The notes under the pieces are model-generated. The model saw only the letters and a program-made list of their open reading frames with translations. It was not told the DNA's origin and ran no database searches. A DNA stretch of 64,000 nt from Malachius bipustulatus. Lineage: Eukaryota > Arthropoda > Insecta > Coleoptera > Melyridae. Made by a program: the position numbers and the translations under genes. The DNA lies in NCBI GenBank assembly GCA_910589415.1, contig OU342638.1:1054001-1118000 (forward strand). Reading direction: 5' to 3'. Positions 10,501 through 22,500 of this stretch are shown piece by piece (position 1 is the stretch's first letter; each line of letters begins with the position of its first letter).

Positions 10501-13500
10501 CCCCGATGTTTTGGGTCAGACGGATGCTGAAGATTTGTCTGATGAAGAATAATTTTTAAGTTGAGAATAATAATTATGTATTTGTTGATTTGATTATTTT
10601 GTTTTTATGGGTATTTCTTTATGTTTAAATTATTATACAAAAATAATGTTATTTTTTGTTATTTAAATTAGTTTATACTCGTTTTTTTATACATTTTTTA
10701 TTATGAATAAACATTTATTTTATACTTCTGTAGCATCCTTATTACAGTAAACCAGATAATAATTAATTAAAAAAATTAATTTAATAATAATAAAATCATT
10801 GAAAGTAATAACATTTTACGTTATTATTTCATTTATTTTCAATTCACTTCACTAAGATCTCTTACCACCAAACTATCGTAAGTGTTAACCTTACGATAAA
10901 AGGTGCATAAGGATTTTTCAATACCGGAAAATCATTGTAAGTCCATTTACAGAAAAACTATTGAAAATTATTAAAATATGATCACTTTTTTGTTCATAAT
11001 TATGTCCCTAAAACATATTGGGTGAAATTTGGTATTGATTAAATGTTTATTTTACGAATAATAAAAAAAAAGCGTCTCTTGTAAAATTCACTCGATGACG
11101 CTTACGATGTTCTGCCGATTAGGTATCGATATGCTTCTGTTTTCCTGGATGACTCATAAAAAATTTTCCCTAGGCTTATTTTTATCATGGAGTTTAAAAC
11201 TGAACCTTTTCACCCCAACATTGAGCGGCCAAAACTTTGGTTTGTACAGCTCATCCTTCTTTTCAAAAGGGACAGCTACTGAAAAACTCTTTCAGCTGTA
11301 TCTTCTATTATCATGTGTTATCTCACGTACTTGGATCTCATCATCTTCAAATCCAGGTTTCTTTTGGATATATGATGTATTATTATGTTGAAACCATGTC
11401 TGCTGTTACATGTGTTTTTACACGATATATACAGTGTGACCCATTTGTTCTTGAAACACCCTGTAGAATCTAAATTTATGGTGCGATTTTAAAAGTATTT
11501 CTTTTAAATCATAGAGCTTGATAAACTATATTTTCTTGCAGTAAAAAAGTGTGTTAGTGCGGTCAGTATTGATTTGACATCCGTGCTCAGTGCAGCTCCG
11601 GTTGTGGATGCAGTTGGTGTCAAGTGTTCCCTTAAATCTGCAAAATTTAATATAATATGCATCTACATTCCGCCTCAGACCTCTCTGTATCACTATGAGT
11701 CATTGATTGAGTCATTGGAGCACTGGATTTGTCTACATAGGGAGAAATTGATTCTTCTCGGGGATTTTAACGTACCAATGTTTTGTGAAGGGCCTGGTGG
11801 TGATGCTAAATCTGGAGTGTTAAATCAATTTATTAACTTTGCTGATGTCAGTCAATGCAACAATATATTAAACCGTAATAATCGACTATTAGATCTAGTT
11901 TTCTCTAATACTGCATGTCATGTTATTAGAAGTGATGAATCGGTAATACCGGAGGATCGCCACCATCCGGCCTTGCTGTTGTCATGCCGATTTGAAACAA
12001 CTTCACTGAACTTTGAAGCAAACAGACTTGAGAAGGATTACAATTTCAAAAGAGCTAATTTTCCAGCGTTATATAACGATTTGTTAAGCATAAACTGGTC
12101 TTTTCTCGAACAAATTAATGATGTTAACACAGCTTGTGATGAATTCTATTCAAGAGTGTATAACTGTGTTGACTCCCATGTTCCACGTTATAAAAGCAGA
12201 GCTCGACGTTTTCCCTTGTGGTTTGATCACGAAATAATTAATAACATCAGAAGCAAAGAGAGGTACTACTCCAAATATAAGAAGAGCAATTCCGTGTCTC
12301 ATTATCAACAGTACAAGTCTCTTAGATCGGTGGTTAAGAATCAGATTAAATCAGCTTATAAAAATTATGTTTCTGAAATAGAGGAGTCTGTTAAACTAGA
12401 TCCAAAACGTTTTTGGTCATTCATAAATAATAGTAGACAGGGCAGTAGAATACCAGGTGCTGTTATTGATAGTGATGGTCGTGCACATGATAAACCGCAA
12501 GACATTGTGGATAGTTTCGCTGAGTACTTCGAGTCTGTTTATCTTCCTGGCTCCAATGCTGGCCGGGTTGGGGTTGCCAGTGGTGACTCTAACTGTGTTG
12601 ACTTGCCATATTTTTCCATCGATGCGATCGCCAGGGAGTGCAAAAAAATGGGGGACAGGCTAACTAGTGGTCCGGACCAGATTCCATCCTTTCTCGTGAG
12701 AGATTGTGCTATTATTTTTTCTTATCCCCTGTATGTCCTGTTTAATCTTTCGCTTCGAACTCACGTGTTTCCAAATTGCTGGAAAACTTCCAAAACATGT
12801 CCCATACTAAAGAAAGGTGATACAACTAGGGTGCAGAATTACAGACCAATCTCTCTTTTGTGCACATTCTCTAAGGTATTTGAAAAACTTATTTATAACC
12901 ATGTTTTTGCGTCGGTGAGACATTTGATTTCTCCTTTACAAGATGGCTTCATGCCGCACAGATCCACGGTCACCAATTTGGCCACTTTCAGCCAGTTCAC
13001 AACTGATGTTATAGATCAGCCTGGGGGTCAGGTAGATGTCATCTACACTGACTTCTCCAAGGCGTTTGATCGAATTGATCACTCGGTGCTCCTTAGCAAA
13101 TTGGTGGATTTTGGATTTGTATCTTCATTTGTATTGTTCTTTGATTCCTACCTTTCCGAGAGACTCCAGTATGTGTCATACAATGGATTCAAGTCGGGCA
13201 ATTTCAGAGCTACGTCAGGAGTTCCTCAGGGTTCGAATTTAGGGCCATTACTATTTCTTATCTTTATCAATGACCTTAGTTATGTGATTGAAACCCGTTC
13301 TCTGTTTTTTGCTGACGACTTGAAGATTTTTACTATAATCAGCTGCCTTGCTGACTGCATCAAGCTCCAGCGCCAGCTTGGTCTCGTTTTGGAGTGGTGC
13401 GATATTAATAGACTGCAACTGAATGTCTCCAAATGTAAGGTTGTGTCTTACACAAGAATGCGAAATCCTTTTCAGTTTATGTATAAGATTGGGGATGAAG

Positions 13501-16500
13501 TTTTGGGGAGGTTTGAGTCGACTGTGGATTTGGGTGTCTTATTTGACAGCAGAATGTCATTTAGTGGTCACATCTCTGCCTTGGCTAGATCGGCCAACAA
13601 AACCCTTGGATTCATTGTCCGGAACTCGAGGTCTCTTCGTGACATGTCTACGATAAAGATCCTATATTTTACGTATGTTCGATCTAAGCTAGAGTATTGT
13701 TCTCTGATCTTCTATCCCACTTACCATGTTTATATTAACTTGCTGGAGAGGATTCAAAGAAAATTCCTGAAATACTTGAAATTTAGGCAAGATGGTGTTT
13801 ACCCTCCTAGAGGAATTGACTACGGTTTGCTCCTGGAGGCATTTGATATGCCAAGTTTGTGTGATAGAAGGAGAATTAATTCTATTGTTTTTCTTTATAA
13901 ATTGATTCACAACTGGATCGACTGCCCTGCGCTTCTTAGTGACATAAATTTTGCTGTTCCTCAGGCCAACCTGAGGGGTAGTAATATGTTCTACCTGAAA
14001 TTGGCTAGAACTAACTTATCTGCCAGATCACCTATAAGTGTTATGTGTTCGAACTTCAATGGCGTGTGTCAGTTTTGTGATTTGAACTTCTCAAGTTTGG
14101 GTGTTATCAAACAAGTTGCATTGGACAGATTCCATGGCATGGCACTTTGACTAGGTTATTTGTTTGTTATTTACCTTTATTGTTATCCTTCATAATTGCG
14201 TAAATATTTATTTTGTTTTTTTTCTTTTGTTACTATAAGAAATTGTTATTTCAAGATACCATATTGTATCTATTTTCGTATGTAGTCCTGTAAATGGGTG
14301 TTCCTGTTGGGCTAATAAAGATTATTATTATTATTATTATTATTATATTTACTGCTTTTGTATGATGCTTTGTACATGAAAAGGATCTTCATCCGTTGAC
14401 TTTTTGGTAAAAAAAAAAAAATAATAATAAAAATTAATGTTACAAATATCACTACTTCTTATACACAACAACTTTACTTGGTCTATAACACTACTACTTT
14501 TCACTAGTCACTTAGGAATACCGCACTGTCTATATCGCCACTAGTCGCTTGGTTCCTTCGCACACTGCTAGACTAAAACTGACCCAGTTCACTAGCCTGC
14601 TGGCTATTTATAGGACATCCCTACCTCTGGAAGTAGCTTCTGAAGGATTTGCGGACGGCTCGCTTCTATTTCCCGAACAAATCCAAGAGAAAGATCTCGA
14701 GAATATTCCCTTCCTAGATCTTCGGCTCCCAGACACTCAAACATTCATTTCTGGAACTTCTCCACAGGAAATGACCAGAATTTTCCATTCATTTCCCGTG
14801 GTTTTCAGCGAGATCATTCCGTCGGGGTATCAGGGTTCCAGAAGTGTACAGGACGTCAGCTGTTGTTGTCGCTTACTGGTGGGCACGTCCGGCTTGACCC
14901 CCCACCACGCGCCCCGGTCAGCACAGAACGCTGGGGGCCGTCACCTGTCGATACTCATGGCTACCGTTGCTCTGTCCCGCCCACTTTCTAATACAGAATG
15001 CACCCTTTTATTTATTCGTAACAATATCAACAAAATAACATTATTTTTATGTCAATCATTTAGACTAGAAAAAACTTATAAAATTTTTTTATCATTTCGG
15101 CCTGAATTAGAAATTGAACTTCATTAGTACCTATGTAATTTTATCTTTGTTGGCGTTAGTTGCTGTAAATGTATGCAAGAATAGTCCTATGGTTGACAGT
15201 TTTTACAAACTTTAAATTTTAATCTCAAATTCTATAGCCCTGAAGAAGAATTAAAATAAATTCGAAAGCTTGGCGTAGAAAAAAGAGTGTTCTTTAATTT
15301 AATTGACTGCAATCCCAAATAATTCCTAATATCATTATACAGGTGATTCAAAATTGAGTGCAAATATTTTGAGGGCTTATTTACCAGCCAAAAATAAGAA
15401 ATTTTTTTCATAATCGTATGTCCTAGCTTGCTTTGTTTTCTAGATACAGGGGGTAAAATATTGAAAAAAAAATCGATTTTTATCAATTTCTCAAAAACCT
15501 CTCTGCTGATTTATATAAAATTTTATAGGCTTATTTGTTATCATAAGGGCCTTCCTTTGATGGGAATAACATGAATTTATTAATTCCAGTGGCGTCTCAG
15601 GGGGCTACCTGAATTAAATTAAATGAATATCAATAATCGATGTGAATTTATTACTTGTTTTGATAGGGCCTAGCACAGATTTTGATTTTTTTCTTGTAAA
15701 CAAAGCTATACACCGTTCACTTATTATAAAAGAATTGGGTTATGGTGTAGGGTGATAGAAATCACTGGGTATAACCGCTGTCAATCATTGGCTGGAGTTT
15801 GGTTATGTCTCTTTTTTATGAGGTTGAAGTTTTATGACAAGGAACAGGACATAGTTGCCAGATCGATTTTTGATATTTTTGGTATTCTTATTATATTTAT
15901 ATTTTAATCTTTGGGGGCTTTTTATTTTGAATCATTTAGTCACATAGTGCAATCTTTAACTAGAACGCAATGTCGCTGGATCTAAGATCTTAAAATCTTA
16001 AGCTTTTCATAAGAGTTTGAGAAAAAGGTTATCATGTAAATTTGCCAAGTTAGGAAAATACACAAATGTACTTTTTGAATATAAAATAAAAAACTTGAAT
16101 CAATTATATTAATTTACTTTTAATAAATACATAGCAGGTAATTAAAATATATCGGTACGTTTATTAAAATATTAAAATATAGGTATGTAAATGAAAAATA
16201 TTTTTCGTCAATTCGTCGGTTATTCGGTATCGTAGTAGTGTATCGGAAACCAGCCAAAGATTCTGGACTTTTGGCTTCTGGCCCAAAATTATCCCCCATT
16301 ATCAATAACCGCTACTCGAGCCGCTACTGCATCCTGCTTAGAATCAGAATCATCTTCAGCGCTCTGATTTTAATAAGATTTTCACCATGTCCATTTGTTT
16401 CGTCCAGTCCTCCGAAATAAGTTTTTCACAATGATTATATTAATTTTGTCACATGTCAGGTGTACAGGGTGGGCCAATAAGCGAGGTAAGCGGCTGTATC

Positions 16501-19500
16501 TCAGAAACTAATGATCGTAGAGAGTTACGGTAAAAAATTTTATAGGTTAAGTGGGCAAGGGAAAATGCTGGAAATTATTTTCAAGTTTCCAAGATGGCTG
16601 CCAGAGGGCGTTTGCACCATCTTGAATTACATAAAGTTACGTTTCTTGTGATTTTCCCCAATGAATGTAACAAAAAAGTATTTGCGTTTTAATGTTATCT
16701 TAAAGTCAAACATTTTTTATAGAAACAATTTTTTCTCTATCTTTCGAAATAAAGTGGTGGGGGGTATTGAAATGTTGTTTTAAACAAATGCCTGTAACTT
16801 CGAAACGGCTTCAATGATTTAGATAAATTTGGTATAATTGGAAAGAGCATTTCTTGGGCTTTTAGGTTTTTTGTGACAATGACAGTTGTGACCTACACGG
16901 CCGCCGATAGAGGGCGTTATTCGACATTATAACCAAAATATTGGATTTTCTCAAAAAATTTAAATGCAATGATATGACTTTTTTTAGACTAGAAAATAGA
17001 CAAATGATCAACCAATAAGCTTGCGCAAACCGCATCTTAATATCTTTTTCCTAACTCAAATTATTTAAAAAATACCAAACCAACAAAATTCATATATCCC
17101 CATTTAAAAATGCATCGGTCGCTTTCGATAAGAAGGCAATTAGTAGGCCATGGAAACAAAAGCCAAACTCCTCACGCGTTTTCGTAACGATTTTCCTTTT
17201 AAATAAAGTTGTGGTCCTGAAAAGGACCCATTTTGAAAAAAGATTAATGCCTTTTCTGTGTTCAAATTGCCTTCCGTCATATTCCACACATTGTTCCAGT
17301 CTTTCTTGAGTCAGCAGAACCGCAGCCTCGATTTCTGCCGCTGATAGTTGAGGAATTGAGTTTCGAATTCTGTTTTCCATATCCATTCGTGTTGTTGGTG
17401 GAGTTTGAAAAACAATGTCTTTTAAGCGTCCCCAGAAGTAAAAATCAAGACATGTCAAGTCGGGAGATCTTGCTGGCCAAGGAAATAGACTTCCCCTTCC
17501 TATCCAGCGTTCTCGAAAGGTCCCGTAAATATGGTTTCGGACATTAATGGAATAATGTGCCGGACAACCATCTAATTGCAGAAGCATAGTTCTCCTAGTT
17601 TCCAGTGGCACATCTTCCAACAAAATTGGCAAGTCGTTGATCAGAAACTCTAAGAAGCGGTTACCAGTTAAGGCTTGATCAAAAAAGTAAGGTTCAATAA
17701 TTCTGCATGTCTCCAATGATACCGCACCACACATTTAGGCTCCAGCGTCCCTGCTGGTGCACTTCTCTCTCTTAACCAACGTTGATTTTCAGCGGACCAA
17801 TAATGCATATTATGAAGGTTTACTCTACCATCACTATTAAAGGTAGCCTCGTCGGTCCAGAGAATTTCCTTTAAGAAATTTCCGTTTTCCTCAAGTATGC
17901 CTAGCATCCATTATGACAATAATTTAATCTATTATCGAAATCTTGTTTATTTAGCGCCTGGTGCAAGACTATGTGGTAAGGATGTAATATAAAAGTAGAA
18001 AACATCATAATCAGTAGTAAAAAATAATAAAACCAGAATAACACTGAATTTGTATTTGAGGGTATGTGCTAAGATACTTGGAATAAGATAAAATTATTCA
18101 CCTATAATCTTTCAAAATATTTCAGTTCAAAACAGTTGTCCGTGCAACAAATTCCCAAGTCTAGAGACAATGTTCTAGTTTCTACATGTCTATAAAATTC
18201 TATGTAAGCCAAGACATTGATAATATTTTCTTCGGTCCTTCCATTGCGACGCCTGCGACGTTTAGCACAACGAAAACTTCCAGTATCGCGTAATCGCTGT
18301 ACCAAGCGCGGAAACATTCTTCTCCCGTAATGAAGGCGATCTGGATACCGTGCCGCGTACTGTCTTGCAGCTATAGCTATACATTTTGAAAACACTCGAA
18401 ATAAATCTCAATCATGCCAACGGCTTCATTATTTAATTTTGTGAGAAGCGTTTTGATTAAAAAGTACTCAAATTATATGCAATCAACAATAATAGTGGGC
18501 TGCGTGTGTGACAGAAGTTTGACGTTACTTGCCAATATTTAAGTTAGGAGTTTGTCTTTTATTTCCATGGCCTACTACTTGCCTTCTTATCGAAAGCGAC
18601 CGATGCATTTTTAAATGGGGATATATGAATTTTCTTGGTTTGGTATTTTTTTAATAATTTGAGTTAGGAAAAAGATATTAAGATGCGGTTTGCGCAAGCT
18701 TATTGGTTGATCATTTGTCTATTTTCTAGTCTAAAAAAAGTCATATCATTGCATTTAAATTTTTTGAGAAAATCCAATATTTTGGTTATAATGTCGGATA
18801 ACGCCCTCTATCGGCGGCTGTGTAAGTCACAACTGTCATTGTCACAAGAAACCTAAAAGCCCAAGAAATGCTCTTTCCAATTATACCAAATTTATCCAAA
18901 TCATTGAAGCCGTTTCGAAATTACAGGCATTTGTTTAAAACAACATTCAAATACCCCCCACCACTTTATTTCGGAAGATAGAGAAAAATTGTTTCCATAA
19001 AAAATGTTAGACTTTAAAATAACATTAAAACGCAAATACTTTTTTGTTACATTCATTGGGGAAAATCACAAGAAACGTAACTTTATGTAATTCAAGATGG
19101 TGCAAACGCCCTCTGGCAGCCATCTTGGAAACTTGAAAATAATTTCCAGCATTTTCCCTTGCCCACTTAACCTATAAAAATTTTTACCGTAACTCTCTAC
19201 GATCATTAGTTTCTGAGATACAGCCGCTTACCTCGCTTATTGGCCCACCCTGTACTTACATTTTGAAAGCTCTTCAAGACATATAACATTCCTTACTTTA
19301 TCCTTAGAGGGAAGCTGCTAATTTACGTGCTTGTATAGTGAAGTTTACAATACCCCCATGTCATTTCGATTGGGTTGTATTGGAAATAGATTATTGCAAA
19401 TCTTCCGGAAACACAAAAATTTCATAATCAGTGCCTGTTTTATGTGGGCTGCCCAAGGGTGTAATATCAAATTTGTCTTGTCTAATAATACTTGCTAATG

Positions 19501-22500
19501 CCACGGTCTGACTACTATAATAAGAGACAGTAATTACCAGCAAGTTAGCAGATACAGATACACATACTCAATACTTACATTCCAAATATATTTCACCTTC
19601 TGAATGACTTAAATGTTTGCTCAAGTTTGGACTTTCTGGATCTTAATCATTGAAATGCTTTCTTAATGCGGATTTATTCATCTTAGAGATATTATTTTCG
19701 TCATTTTGCTCTTTTGAAATTTAAAATGTCAAAAATTTAATAATTCTATTTGTCAGTTTGAGAAAAATTGATCAGAGTAAAAAATCACCCTAGATAGATA
19801 TCCTACTACTAAAACTTCAATTTGACAACATGGCTGTTAATCAGCTGAGACACTTTGAGTGATTTGACAAATGTCAGTCTATACTTAACCTTTAATATCT
19901 CGATCAGCTGATATTGTCAATCGAGATCTAGGGAGTTTTCATTTTTGCAAACCTAAAAACAAAAGTTCATGGCCACCTAGTTCTTTTTTAATATGTGAAC
20001 GGTGTATAGATACGAGTAAAGCTCAGGAGGCAAGAAAGCTACACTATTGATCGCTTAATCTAAAAATAAATATAAATTGTCAAAAGAGCAGTGGCGTATC
20101 ATAATTTAACCTATAAGTATCAAGTAGGTAGCCCTCTGAGACGCCACTGGAATTAATAAATTTATGTTATTCCCATCAAAGGAAGTTCCTTATAACGACA
20201 AATAACCCTACCAAATATTTAAATCGGCTGAAAGGTTTTTGAGTAATTAATAAAAAATCGATTTTTTTTTTCAAAATTTTACACCCGGTATCTAGACAAC
20301 GAAGCAAGTTAGGACATACGATTATATGAAAGAAACTTCTTATTTTTGGCTGGTAAATAAGCCCTTAAAATATTTGCATTTAATTTTGAATCACCCTGTA
20401 TAATTGGACAGTCGAAATAAACTACTAATTTTTAATTATTTTCTATTCCTTAATTTACATTTATTTATTTAGAGCTCCCAATGCTGTTCCTGCAGCTGGT
20501 TTATTTTTAGGACCTGCTCTTGAATCATTTCAATCATCTTACTCTCTATTTGCCATGGCTTTTGTGTGTGAGGGTTGTCGTAAAAATTCGTGAATTGACA
20601 ATGAATTGAATGGTTTGGTGATTTCGCTTTTGCTGGGTGTTTGGATTTCTTTGAGACTTCCAGTGTTGCCAGATTGGGCAAAGTTTTACTTCAATTTCAA
20701 GCTTGTGGTTTTACTGGTTTCAATGTTTCTTAATTAGACTAAGTTATCAATTTGCAGGTAACCTTTACCAAGAGTATAGGTACTCGGCGGGAGTGCCGAG
20801 AGCTCCCGCGTCTCGAACATGCGTGAAATGCGGAACCATTCTGGTATTTAGTAGACTCTCTTATACTGGTTGGGCAATGTGTCATTCCTGTCATGTCACT
20901 AGAATTGTCGTGAAGGTCACATTTCCATGACTGGCTGAGTTATCATAAAAATTGAGAAGTAAACAAACAATCAAGCAAATACAAATCTAGAATTGTTATC
21001 GAGTGTAGTGCCTTGTTATAATATTATGATACTATTCCGGTCAGTCATCAGTTGTCCTATTAGTCATTCAAACGTTGAGTTTTTAGACACCTGCATACAA
21101 GAAAAGTCAGACAAAATTCAGAAAAACACCGTAATGCGTTTTTAATTATTTGTTTTTTTTTTCTTGCCAGATGCAGAGTCATCAAGCGCCGCCACCTTCA
21201 CAGGCACCTCCTCCCGCCTCTACCGCTCAGCAGCTGCCTCCGCAGCAGCAGCAGGGCCGTCCTCACTCCAATACACCACCCCATTACCAAGGACCTCAAG
21301 CACCTCTTCGTGGCCCGCCTGCTGGCAACGGCGGCAAGGTGAACGGTGAAGGGAAGCAGCGACCCCGGCCCCCTCCGCAGGCTTACCAGCCTGGCGGTTA
21401 CCAGGTGATGCCACCACAAGACCAACACCCTGGCAGTAAGCCTCAAGACGTGCACCCTGCCAGGCATCCGAGGTGAGTTGTCGGAGGTGAAAATCGTAGC
21501 AGCAACAATTTCGTAAATTGATAATTTCAGAGAGGATCCCTCGTTGAAAGAGCTCCACTCTTTCCATGCTGATTTCAAGCTGATGCCCGGGGTGGGCGCT
21601 CTTCCACCCCCCGACCAGCAGCAGCAGCAGCAGCCCCCGTCTCTCGGCCATGAACCTCCGTTGGTGCCGCCAGCGCAGCCTTCTCTGTCAAAGCCTCCAC
21701 CGCTCCCTCAGCAGCGTCCACCGTCGCCGCCGGCGCCTGACAAGTTGGCCGACACTCTCAAGAAGAGCAATCTCAACCCTAACGCTAAGGAGTTCAAGCT
21801 AGATCCCACTGCCAAGCCGTTCACCCCGAGGTAAGACTTACGTTCATTCGTCAACTAGGCTGGTATTTTCACTGCCCGTTTGTTTTGTTGGTGGTGCAGG
21901 TCGCCGGCAAGTGGTACCTCGTCGATGAGTCGACCTCAAACTCCAGGGACACCGGCTCCGATCGGCGCGGCAGCCGGACATCCGCCGCCGCAACTGCAGC
22001 CTGCCCACCATCCTCCGCAGTTCTTACAGGGTGGCATGGGAGCACCTCAGCAGCCGATGCCCGTCATGTTACCCGCCAACTACATGATGGTCAGCCAGAA
22101 CCCGTACCAGCCACAGCCACCCAATAACCGGATGCGCAAATGTGAGTACCGTAAATGAAATATGAATTTGGTAACTGCTTTCTTTTGCTCTGTGTGGGTG
22201 GATGTGGCAAGCTATCTGTTATACAGGATGTTTCCATTTCTTCTTGTCGTTTTGTGTTTCATATATATTACATACAGGATTAGGAACTATTTAATGGGGA
22301 ACTACAGGTATGGCTTGTCCAGTGAGTGTTGTGTTGTCCGGTGAGATGCCACACTGATCCTGACTATATAAACGATTTGATTTTTTATGTTTTAATTCGT
22401 ACTAATTCTAATTATTATAATTGTACGAATCTAATCAATTATTGTATTATAATATTTATATTATTTTAATAACAAATATTATAATTATAATATAAATCAA

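Larger units (their letters stand above)
15340..20398. mobile_element. 5-kb TIR element (TA target) interrupted by a nested DD41D transposon
   Basis: The left end CAGGTGATTCAAAATTGAG follows TA (15338-15339), and the right end TTTTGAATCACCCTG (to 20398) is followed by TA. The arms match for roughly 275 bp, including the CCAGTGGCGTCTCAG block at about 15589 and its complement near 20140. A further matching block (TATACACCGTTCAC at about 15705 and its complement near 20000) suggests longer arms. No transposase of its own is visible; without the nested insert it would be about 2.3 kb. Confidence 0.8.

Noticed and set aside
7619..11135. A CRISPR-like array, because TATCGTAA recurs
   Set aside because: The repeats are short, irregularly spaced and in both orientations near TIRs of a eukaryotic transposon.
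14549..15127. 192-codon GC-rich open frame
   Set aside because: Reads like translated repeat sequence; no domain is recognised and there is no splice phase match to Atx2.
20703..20930. 75-codon frame with CVKCG and CHSC, preceded by TTTGCAG
   Set aside because: Two Cys pairs look finger-like but the frame is short, has no donor in phase with Atx2 exons, and is not needed for the gene.
21198..21651. Long minus-strand frames opposite Atx2 exons
   Set aside because: They are antisense shadows of GC-rich Atx2 exons with correct splice phases on the + strand.
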